This document shows, piece by piece, positions 6,876 to 12,433 of a stretch of DNA of 12,433 nt (the first letter of the stretch is position 1; each line of letters begins with the position of its first letter). Below the pieces are notes generated by a model, which saw nothing but the letters and a program-made list of their open reading frames with translations, was not told the DNA's origin and ran no database searches. This DNA is from Nitrosopumilus sp. UBA526 (lineage in GTDB: Archaea; Thermoproteota; Nitrososphaeria; Nitrososphaerales; Nitrosopumilaceae): positions 1 to 12,433 of the forward strand of contig DAXZ01000036.1 of assembly GCA_002506665.1 (NCBI GenBank), written 5' to 3'. Both the position numbers and the translations under genes were made by a program.

Positions 6876-8036
6876 CTAGTTTGCACTTATTTTGATCTGA
6901 GTCCGCTCACCCTTGGCAGAATTATTTTGGTATACTGTCCTAGTTTTGTATCCTTGTTTTTGAAGACAGCCGTCCAAGACAGAGACCCATGGTAACGAGT
7001 GCCCACTGTTTAGTTTTGATTCAATTGTGATGTTTCTTGTGTTGGCCTCAAAATTGACATGCCCCGAGCATGTAATTTGCATTACAGCGTCCATTATCTC
7101 AATTATGTCATCAAGTGTTTTAGATTTGAGCGATATTCCGTTCTTTTCTAACAGCGTGAACATGTCGGCTTCGGGCTTTTTTGATATCATTGCAGAGTTT
7201 AGGATGAATGGCAGGCCAGTCTCATTTACTGTTTTTATAATCTTGTAAATTTCTTGTGCTTCTGCCTTTGTCATGTCTGCTAGAACCTTGGTCTTGGTTG
7301 CATTCCTCCAGATGTTTGCAAATATCTTTTCTTGATTCACACCTAGTATCTCAGTAGATGAAAATATTGCCCCCTTGCCGTTGTTGTTGTCTATCATTAA
7401 TAGTTCGGTCTCATCAAAGATAAAGCAGTTTTGTGTAATCTCTGATGCCCTAATCTCTGCCCCGTCAGGAATAGTTCGGTATGACTCGGAACAGATTTGT
7501 GTAGGTGATATCAGGATTTTGACATCTAGGTTTCTGCGTAGGACTGATAAGAACTGCTCCTTGCATTCTGCTAGCAGTCCAAGACCCCATTGGTCTGCCA
7601 TTATCTTAATTGATGCTTTTGAGCCCTCAATCATCATCTGAAGTTGGGACAAGACATTGTTTGCGCTCAGATAAAAGTATCTCTTCTCCTCAGACCCCCT
7701 TGATCTTCGGCTCTCCTCACTTGCCTTTTTTAGGTTTGAGACCAGGGTGTTCATTGCGTTTACCTTGTTTATCTGCTCATGAATTATTCCATCAAATGCA
7801 TCCTCAGGGGCGATAGCAGTACACATTATGGGTTTGCTCTTTGAGATGATGGCCAGTTTCTTTGTTTCTAGTTTTAGCAGTGTCGGATAGATTTTTGTTC
7901 TTGGGATTTCAGAGTAATATGCCAGATCACTTGCAGAGACATTACCCCTTGCAATCAGGGACACGTATGCTTTTGCCTCATACTGGCTTAGGCCAAACTC
8001 CTCAAGGCTGACAGTCAAAACATGCTCATTTACCAT
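6876..8036 (-). CDS. TrmB-family transcriptional regulator
   Basis: 386-residue protein. Residues about 8-75 form a winged helix-turn-helix typical of TrmB (GLSQYEAKAYVSLI, then SASDLAYYSEIPRTKIYPTL). A short coiled-coil linker follows at about 85-110, then a TrmB middle domain of phospholipase-D-like fold (about 115-265, with FIFDETELLMIDNN). The last 110 residues form an extra domain I cannot name. TrmB proteins are archaeal sugar- or metabolite-responsive regulators, strongly expanded in thaumarchaea; the ligand here is unknown. An AAGGA-like ribosome-binding sequence precedes the ATG. It is transcribed divergently from the ESCRT-III-like gene across a 158-nt gap that holds repeated GTTAC motifs, and it is followed by the RidA-like gene, a possible target through the shared operon. 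Confidence 0.85.
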   Translation of the reverse strand: MVNEHVLTVSLEEFGLSQYEAKAYVSLIARGNVSASDLAYYSEIPRTKIYPTLLKLETKKLAIISKSKPIMCTAIAPEDAFDGIIHEQINKVNAMNTLVSNLKKASEESRRSRGSEEKRYFYLSANNVLSQLQMMIEGSKASIKIMADQWGLGLLAECKEQFLSVLRRNLDVKILISPTQICSESYRTIPDGAEIRASEITQNCFIFDETELLMIDNNNGKGAIFSSTEILGVNQEKIFANIWRNATKTKVLADMTKAEAQEIYKIIKTVNETGLPFILNSAMISKKPEADMFTLLEKNGISLKSKTLDDIIEIMDAVMQITCSGHVNFEANTRNITIESKLNSGHSLPWVSVLDGCLQKQGYKTRTVYQNNSAKGERTQIKISAN

Positions 8037-8127
8037 AGATTATCCTTGATTTGTTATTAGGTAAAATCAAGAGCTAAATTCCTTTACACAAACACTCAAA
8101 AAAAATCCAAATTGTATCTGCAGACAG

Positions 8128-8160
8128 GTGTAACTGTGGTTACTAAATTAATTGTTACAC
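8128..8160. repeat. GTGTAAC/GTTACAC inverted repeats between divergent genes
   Basis: GTGTAAC at 8128-8134 is inverted as GTTACAC at 8154-8160, and a further GTTAC at 8139-8143 makes a tighter palindrome with the first (GTAAC, 4-nt spacer, GTTAC). Three half-sites within 33 nt between a regulator gene and a divergent operon suggest an operator. An A/T-rich TATA-like stretch (ACTAAATTAATT, 8142-8153) overlaps them. Confidence 0.4.
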
Positions 8161-8194
8161 TGCTCTCAAATACAAAATAACACATTGAATCTAC

Positions 8195-8758
8195 ATGTTG
8201 CTAAGACACGGTACCGCTCCTCAAGTGAGCAAAGACATAACCCATTCAGTAACCATTGTTCCTAGATTAAAATACTCTGTGAATTTGCTTGATGATATTA
8301 TTTCCATTTTAGAATGCAGACGTGCCAAATTAAGAGAGACAAACTGCAAACTAGATGATTGGGACAAATCAGACAAGACTGCAACTGACTCGTTGAATAT
8401 GGAATATAGTGTGAGTTTCTCTTTGGAGGTTTTGTCACTAGTAAAGCAGAGCATGAGACACATATCAGATGTCAGTAGCATCCCCAAGGTTCTGCCCTCG
8501 TCTATCCCAATGTTAAGAACTGTCAGTGCACAGTTGTTTGTTATAATGCCAGAATGCAGTCAGAGACTCTCAGAACTGTCTGTCCATCTAGGCAGCATTG
8601 TGCTTGATTCTGCCGTACTTGCAACTGCAAGCTTTGATTTTAGCCAGTCAAATACAGAATCATCATATTTGCTTAATAAAGTAAAATTGATTGTCAACTC
8701 GAAATTAAATAAGCAGTATCCTAATCTTGATTTTTTTAGACCACACAACACATGTTAG
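8195..8758 (+). CDS. Divergent ESCRT-III (CdvB)-like protein
   Basis: 187-residue, mostly helical protein. Residues about 22-55 (LKYSVNLLDDIISILECRRAKL) look like the long first helix of ESCRT-III proteins. Residues about 80-140, with EVLSLVKQSM, MLRTVSAQLFVIMPECSQRL and SELSVHLGSIVLDSA, follow the pattern of the later helices of archaeal CdvB (aliphatic helix, RxVSxxL, MPE, SELSxxL). CdvB proteins polymerise on the membrane during cell division and are disassembled by CdvC. No proline-rich MIM2-like motif is visible at the C-terminus, so it may not bind the MIT domain directly, as for Sulfolobus CdvB3. The gene is the first of a cluster ending in cdvC and overlaps the next gene by 7 nt. The assignment rests on pattern and context; it is clearly divergent. 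Confidence 0.6.
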   Translation: MLLRHGTAPQVSKDITHSVTIVPRLKYSVNLLDDIISILECRRAKLRETNCKLDDWDKSDKTATDSLNMEYSVSFSLEVLSLVKQSMRHISDVSSIPKVLPSSIPMLRTVSAQLFVIMPECSQRLSELSVHLGSIVLDSAVLATASFDFSQSNTESSYLLNKVKLIVNSKLNKQYPNLDFFRPHNTC

Positions 8759-9201
8759 GCACAAAACGAGACTTTGCAAAGGACATGAACCGCATAAAGT
8801 CAATAACTGCAAAGATTGACAAGAGACTCTCAGAAACAAGCCATGATAATGCCCAGATTGACAATCTCACTTTAGATGAGCTCATGGATTTGAGCAAGAT
8901 GGTCAGAATTGCTGATTTTATGATGTGCAAGCATGCTGACAAAAAAGAGTTGCACGCCATTCTAAAGCATTTTACCTCGATAATTACAGATACTGCGGCA
9001 TCTCTAGAGGATTTAGACGATGAGGTATCAGAACTGATAATATCTGCCGAAGACTCGATTAACAAGGTAAAAGACATGCATGGTAATATCACAGCAAGGT
9101 CTGATTTTAAGAAAAAGTATCGTGACGGACCAGACTATAATGAGCACGAAACAAGTGCAATTAATTTAACCAATTTTGTGACAGAGATTAACACCGTATA
9201 A
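8752..9201 (+). CDS. Small helical protein encoded between ESCRT-III-like gene and cdvC
   Basis: 149-residue protein whose ATG overlaps the end of the preceding gene (ATGTTAG), so translation is probably coupled. Heptad-like repeats in about residues 5-110 (FAKDMNRIKSITAKIDKRL; TSIITDTAASLEDLDDEVSEL) indicate coiled coil or a helical bundle. The C-terminal 40 residues look flexible and polar. There is no signal peptide, membrane segment or catalytic motif. I do not recognise the family. It may be a second, more extreme ESCRT-III-like subunit or a partner of the first protein; both are inferences from co-location with cdvC, 43 nt downstream. Confidence 0.6.
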   Translation: MLGTKRDFAKDMNRIKSITAKIDKRLSETSHDNAQIDNLTLDELMDLSKMVRIADFMMCKHADKKELHAILKHFTSIITDTAASLEDLDDEVSELIISAEDSINKVKDMHGNITARSDFKKKYRDGPDYNEHETSAINLTNFVTEINTV

Positions 9202-9205
9202 TAGC

Positions 9206-9215
9206 AATAAAAATA
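9206..9215 (+). promoter_or_regulatory. TATA-like box of cdvC
   Basis: AATAAAAATA in the 43-nt gap before cdvC, centred about 34 nt before its ATG. It would start transcription about 8 nt before the ATG, so cdvC may have its own promoter besides readthrough from the upstream pair. Confidence 0.4.
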
Positions 9216-9244
9216 CCAAGCAGAGTCCATACAGGTATAAAGAT

Positions 9245-10438
9245 ATGAGTTTAGCACCACAAGAATTAGAAAATACAGCAAGTAGCCACGCCTCAGAGGC
9301 CATAAAGTTTGATTCTCAGGGAGCCCGTGGCATGGCAATCACCCATTATCAACAGGCAATAGATTCGCTTGTAAAGTTGTTACAGCTGTATCCCAACAGC
9401 AAGTTAAATCAGATATACAAAGAGAGGTGTAACTCGTACCATACCAGAATAGGTGCACTACAGCAGTCACATGGCATAGAGCCTGCAGTAGACCCAAAGG
9501 CAACAGACGACGAGCAAAAAAAATCTGTCCAGAGACAAGAAAATGAAAATGACTTTGAAGAACTAGTGATGAAAGAGAAACCAGATGTTACATGGGATCA
9601 AGTCATAGGTCTAGATGAGGCAAAGAATGCACTGCGAGAGTCTATTGTATATCCCACCAAAAGACCAGACCTGTTTCCGCTAGGATGGCCAAAGGGAATG
9701 CTCCTGTATGGTCCACCCGGCACAGGAAAGACTATGCTTGCAGCAGCTACTGCAAACGAGATGGACGGTTATTTCATAAATGTAGATGCATCATCTATGA
9801 TGAGCAAGTGGCTCGGTGAGGCAGAAAAAAATGTTTCAAAGTTATTTACAATGGCAAGGCAGTATGCCGAGAAAGAAGGCAAGCCGGTAATATTATTTGT
9901 AGATGAGGTAGATTCCCTGCTAGGTTCCAGAGATAGCGAGGTGGGGGGAGAAGTTAGAACACGGAACCAGTTTCTAACAGAGATGGACGGAGTCAATGGA
10001 AAGGGAAAGAATTTGATGTTGTACATTATCGGGGCAACAAACAAGCCATGGAGTCTTGACTGGCCTTTTCTTAGACGATTCCAAAAGAGAATCTATGTAT
10101 CATTGCCCACACAGGCTGCAAGAGAGAATCTGTTTGACCAATATACCGCCCCGCTAAGAAAAACCATCGGCGTAAACAGCAAAGAGCTTGCAAAACTCTT
10201 TGATGGGTATAGTGCAAGTGATATCAAAGATGTGTGCCAGGCAGCACAGATAAAGACAGTTCATGAGATCTTTAATTCTACTGATTACCACGAACCAGTA
10301 GACGGTGAGGAGCCAGTTCAGCCAAGGGAGCTTGACACTGCTGACTTTGAGCACATCATGGAGAGAAGAAAACCAAGCGTCTCAACTGAGATGATTCGTG
10401 CTTATCACAAGTGGAGCGAAGAGTTCCAAGCACTCTGA
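9245..10438 (+). CDS. cdvC: CdvC, Vps4-like AAA ATPase with MIT domain
   Basis: 397-residue protein. Residues about 8-75 form an MIT domain (SSHASEAIKFDS, ARGMAITHYQQAIDSLVKLL), followed by a charged linker and an AAA+ module: Walker A GPPGTGKT 156-163, pore loop SKWLGE 187-192, Walker B ILFVDE 216-221, sensor-1 N266 in GATNKP, and arginine residues R277/R278 in LRRF. CdvC is the archaeal homologue of Vps4. It uses ATP to extract and remodel CdvB/ESCRT-III subunits from division rings, docking through the MIT domain. In thaumarchaea the cdv genes are generally reported as dispersed, so an ESCRT-III-like gene directly upstream is notable. A T-run after the gene may end transcription. Confidence 0.95.
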   Translation: MSLAPQELENTASSHASEAIKFDSQGARGMAITHYQQAIDSLVKLLQLYPNSKLNQIYKERCNSYHTRIGALQQSHGIEPAVDPKATDDEQKKSVQRQENENDFEELVMKEKPDVTWDQVIGLDEAKNALRESIVYPTKRPDLFPLGWPKGMLLYGPPGTGKTMLAAATANEMDGYFINVDASSMMSKWLGEAEKNVSKLFTMARQYAEKEGKPVILFVDEVDSLLGSRDSEVGGEVRTRNQFLTEMDGVNGKGKNLMLYIIGATNKPWSLDWPFLRRFQKRIYVSLPTQAARENLFDQYTAPLRKTIGVNSKELAKLFDGYSASDIKDVCQAAQIKTVHEIFNSTDYHEPVDGEEPVQPRELDTADFEHIMERRKPSVSTEMIRAYHKWSEEFQAL

Positions 10439-10454
10439 GTGATATTGCGATCAG

Positions 10455-10460
10455 TTTTTT
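10455..10460 (+). terminator. T-run after cdvC
   Basis: Six consecutive T residues 17 nt after the cdvC stop codon. Archaeal RNA polymerase often terminates at such oligo-T tracts without a hairpin. The carA promoter begins just beyond it. Confidence 0.35.
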
Positions 10461-10471
10461 GAATAATACGC

Positions 10472-10485
10472 ATAAAACTTAAATT
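10472..10485 (+). promoter_or_regulatory. TATA-like promoter of carA
   Basis: ATAAAACTTAAATT lies 31-44 nt before the proposed ATT start at 10516. Transcription would then begin at about 10501-10508, giving a very short leader that holds the GAGGG sequence. It supports an operon promoter for carA-carB. Confidence 0.45.
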
Positions 10486-10505
10486 CACAACAACTCGGAC
10501 TTTAC

Positions 10506-10510
10506 GAGGG
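10506..10510 (+). promoter_or_regulatory. Ribosome-binding sequence deciding the carA start
   Basis: GAGGG within ACGAGGGTAACAATT, 5 nt before the ATT at 10516. It is the best positioned Shine-Dalgarno-like sequence upstream of the conserved CarA N-terminus, and favours translation starting at ATT rather than at the TTG at 10582. Confidence 0.4.
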
Positions 10511-10515
10511 TAACA

Positions 10516-11673
10516 ATTACTACAAAGAAATCAGAGCATGCAGGAAAGTTTGGAGCACTAGTCTTTGATGATGGTACAGTCTTGAAAGGCCAAGGTTTTG
10601 GCCACTCTACAACAGTGTTTGGAGAGATTGTCTTTAATACCGGAATGGTCGGATATGCAGAAACTCTCACAGACCCGTCATATAACGGCCAGATTCTCAC
10701 CCTGACATACCCACTAGTAGGAAACTATGGTGTTCCAGATCCGTCAGTTACAGACGAGGATGGGATCTCAAAGTTCTTTGAATCAGACAAGATGCAGATT
10801 CGTGGCCTAGTTATCCACGAGTTGTCATTAACTGCAAGCCACTGGAATCTCTCAATGACACTTGATGAATGGATGGACAAGGAAAAAGTGCCAGGAATCT
10901 CAGGTGTGGATACCCGTGAGTTGACAAAAAAGCTTCGTGCCGGAGGCGTGATGATGGCGGCGCTTGCAGTCTCGGATACAGAGATAGATGCCGAGTCTCT
11001 CAAAGAACAGCTGGGGTCTGCCAAAGATTATACCTCACAGCAGTTCATGGATGCAGTCTCTACAAAGGAGGTACGAGTCTATGGCAGTGACAAAAAGTCC
11101 ATAGTCGTAATTGATACTGGTGCCAAGAACGCAATACTGAGAAATATTCGTGAGATAGGATATAACGTAATCCTTGTTCCATGGAATATGCCATATGAGA
11201 AAATAATGTCATATAATCCCAAAGGAGTCGTGTTAAGCAGTGGTCCTGGAGACCCGCGCAAATGTCCAGATACCATAGATACTGCCAGAGAATTGATAAA
11301 GAGTAACATTCCCACACTTGGCATATGTTTGGGCGCGCAGATAATTGGAATTGCAGGCAATGCTGAGACCTACAAGCTAAAGTACGGACACAGAGGACAG
11401 AACAAGCCTTGCATCAACTTGGAGAATAATCAGGTATATGTTACTAGTCAGAATCATGGATACGGGATAACACCTGAATCAATTGCAGGGTCTGATTTCA
11501 AATTATGGTTTACAAACGCAGATGACAAGACAGTCGAAGGCATAAAACACAAGAGACAGAACTGTGTTGCTGTGCAGTTTCATCCAGAAGCCGCGCCGGG
11601 TCCTTTTGATTGCAAGTTCATCTTTGAGGAACTCAGACACCTTATGGAGGAGGGAGCAGCTGCCAAGAAATGA
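10516..11673 (+). CDS. carA: Carbamoyl-phosphate synthase small subunit (glutaminase)
   Basis: 385 residues if translation starts at ATT 10516; 363 if it starts at TTG 10582. CarA hydrolyses glutamine and passes ammonia through a tunnel to CarB. The N-terminal CPSase domain has FGEIVFNTGMVGYAE and DPSYNGQILTLTYP. The C-terminal class I glutamine amidotransferase domain has nucleophile Cys271 (GICLGAQ) and catalytic His356/Glu358 (QFHPE), numbering from ATT. The family's first strand (GALVFDDGTVLKG) lies before the TTG, so a TTG start would remove it. Between the in-frame stop at 10480 and 10582 there is no ATG, GTG or TTG in frame. A GAGGG sequence and a TATA-like box support ATT. The 3' end overlaps the proposed carB start by 14 nt. 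Confidence 0.92.
   Translation: MTTKKSEHAGKFGALVFDDGTVLKGQGFGHSTTVFGEIVFNTGMVGYAETLTDPSYNGQILTLTYPLVGNYGVPDPSVTDEDGISKFFESDKMQIRGLVIHELSLTASHWNLSMTLDEWMDKEKVPGISGVDTRELTKKLRAGGVMMAALAVSDTEIDAESLKEQLGSAKDYTSQQFMDAVSTKEVRVYGSDKKSIVVIDTGAKNAILRNIREIGYNVILVPWNMPYEKIMSYNPKGVVLSSGPGDPRKCPDTIDTARELIKSNIPTLGICLGAQIIGIAGNAETYKLKYGHRGQNKPCINLENNQVYVTSQNHGYGITPESIAGSDFKLWFTNADDKTVEGIKHKRQNCVAVQFHPEAAPGPFDCKFIFEELRHLMEEGAAAKK
11646..11656 (+). promoter_or_regulatory. Strong ribosome-binding sequence for carB inside carA
   Basis: GGAGGAGGGAG within the last codons of carA, 3 nt before the CTG at 11660 (9 nt when measured from its first GGAGG). It supports carB translation starting at or near CTG 11660, upstream of the carA stop codon. 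Confidence 0.5.
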
Positions 11674-12433
11674 GTCGTTAAATAAAATTCTTGTACTTGG
11701 AAGTGGGGCCATTAAAATCGGAGAAGCCGGCGAGAGTCGCCAAAAACGACCGCTAATTTGACTACTCCGGAAGCCAATGCCTCAAGGCAATACATGAAGA
11801 CGGACTAGCTAGTGTCCTAATCAATCCAAACATTGCCACAATCCAGACAGATACTAGGTTTGCAGATCAAGTGTATCTGCTTCCAGTAAATACAGAGTAC
11901 GTGGAATCCATTATCGAAAAAGAGAGACCTGACGGCATCATGCTAGCATATGGCGGACAGACAGCACTAAACTGCGGTGTCAGTTTGGCAGATGCCGGCA
12001 TTCTCAAAAAATATGGTGTCAACGTACTTGGAACTCAGATAGAGGGCATTCAAAAGACAGAGGACAGACAGCTCTTCAAAGATTCTATGAAGGCATCAGG
12101 GGTTCCTGTCTTAAAGAGCCAGACTGTCAATAATTTCGAGGATGCCAAAAAGGCGGCATCTGAGCTAGACTATCCTGTAATCATACGGGTGGCATACACA
12201 CTTGGGGGCCGGGGCGGGGGTGTGGCATACAATGAGATCGAACTGCATGAGATAGTCGAGCGTGGCCTCAAGGCAAGTCTGGTCAAACAGGTTCTAGTAG
12301 AGGAGTACATTGGACACTGGAAGCAGATAGAGTATGAGGTAATGCAAGACTATGATGGAAATAACATAATTGTTTGTAACATGGAGAATATTCTCTCCAT
12401 GAAGGCACATACCGGGGATAATATCGTAGTTGC
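11660..12433 (+). CDS. carB: Carbamoyl-phosphate synthase large subunit, 5' part, frame broken by a 22-nt insertion
   Basis: CarB uses bicarbonate, ammonia from CarA and two ATP to make carbamoyl phosphate. The first frame (from CTG 11660) reads PRNESLNKILVLGSGAIKIGEAGE, the typical start of thaumarchaeal CarB. After a 22-nt insertion (11735-11756) the sequence continues in another frame with FDYSGSQCLKAIHEDG and stays open to the window edge, including NPNIATIQTDT, AYGGQTALNCG, VIIRVAYTLGGRGGG and EYIGHWKQIEYEVM, all in the first ATP-grasp half. As read, the first frame stops at 11759-11761. The rest is well conserved with no other lesion, which argues for a sequencing/assembly fault, a very recent mutation or unusual RNA processing rather than an old pseudogene. 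The nearby ATG at 11670 is followed at once by a stop in its frame. The 3' part lies outside the window. Confidence 0.85.
11735..11756 (+). other. 22-nt insertion disrupting carB
   Basis: Removing these bases joins GAG to TTT and restores the conserved GEAGEFDYSG sequence in a single frame. Removal one or two bases further left gives the same protein. The insert begins with bases complementary to the sequence just before it: GGCGA (11729-11733), GAG, TCGCC (11737-11741) is a perfect short hairpin across the left junction. It also contains GTCG and CGAC arms (11736-11739, 11747-11750). Confidence 0.75.

Noticed and set aside
8221..8751. Minus-strand ORFs opposite the ESCRT-III-like gene
   Set aside because: The plus-strand frames overlap each other and the downstream gene in operon fashion and carry family-like patterns; the minus-strand frames are reversed-complement by-products.
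9769..10354. Minus-strand ORFs within cdvC, and similar ones within trmB, carA and the cdv-like genes
   Set aside because: Shadow frames of strongly conserved genes on the other strand, with no motif or start signal of their own.
11732..11763. 22-nt carB insert as an archaeal bulge-helix-bulge intron
   Set aside because: AGTC at 11735-11738 can pair with GACT at 11760-11763, but the bulge sizes then require removing 25 nt and deleting a conserved residue, and no supporting outer or inner helices form. Kept only as a remote alternative.

Overview
The window looks like chromosomal DNA of an ammonia-oxidising archaeon (Nitrososphaerota/Thaumarchaeota, probably Nitrosopumilales). It carries a CdvC (Vps4-type) ATPase with an N-terminal MIT domain, a TrmB-family regulator, a small thaumarchaeal-style zinc ribbon, a DHH/DHHA1 phosphoesterase and carA-carB in an archaeal style. 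Several genes have a TATA-like box about 26 nt before the start codon, which implies leaderless mRNAs. The genus cannot be fixed from the sequence alone.

Region 1 (1-3819) is an AT-rich accessory island on the minus strand. Two diverged copies of an ABC-type (OLD/AAA_21-like) ATPase lie in tandem: copy 1 runs off the left edge (1-1363) and copy 2 is complete (2184-3665). Copy 2 is followed after one nucleotide by a 149-residue protein with a PD-(D/E)XK-nuclease-like core (1733-2182). Between the copies is a short stretch of more ordinary composition with a possible 53-residue ORF (1560-1721). Divergent from copy 2 is a beta-class DNA methyltransferase (3820-4719). ATPase + small nuclease + methyltransferase suggests a defence locus that matches no named system I can recognise with confidence.

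Region 2 (4720-8036) is a run of minus-strand genes: a DHH phosphoesterase with a lysine-rich tail, a small unknown protein just upstream of it, a zinc-ribbon protein, a RidA-like protein and a TrmB-type regulator. The last two form a probable operon with trmB first.

Region 3 (8195-10438, plus strand) looks like a cell-division/membrane-remodelling cluster: a divergent ESCRT-III (CdvB)-like protein, an overlapping gene for a small helical protein, and CdvC, the ATPase expected to act on ESCRT-III polymers.

Region 4 (10516-12433, plus strand) is carA followed by an overlapping carB that runs off the right edge; together they encode carbamoyl-phosphate synthetase for pyrimidine and arginine synthesis. 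Neither has a normal start codon in the required frame (ATT or TTG for carA, CTG for carB). carB is also interrupted by a 22-nt insertion near its 5' end that breaks the frame. No tRNA, rRNA, CRISPR array or insertion-sequence transposase was seen.
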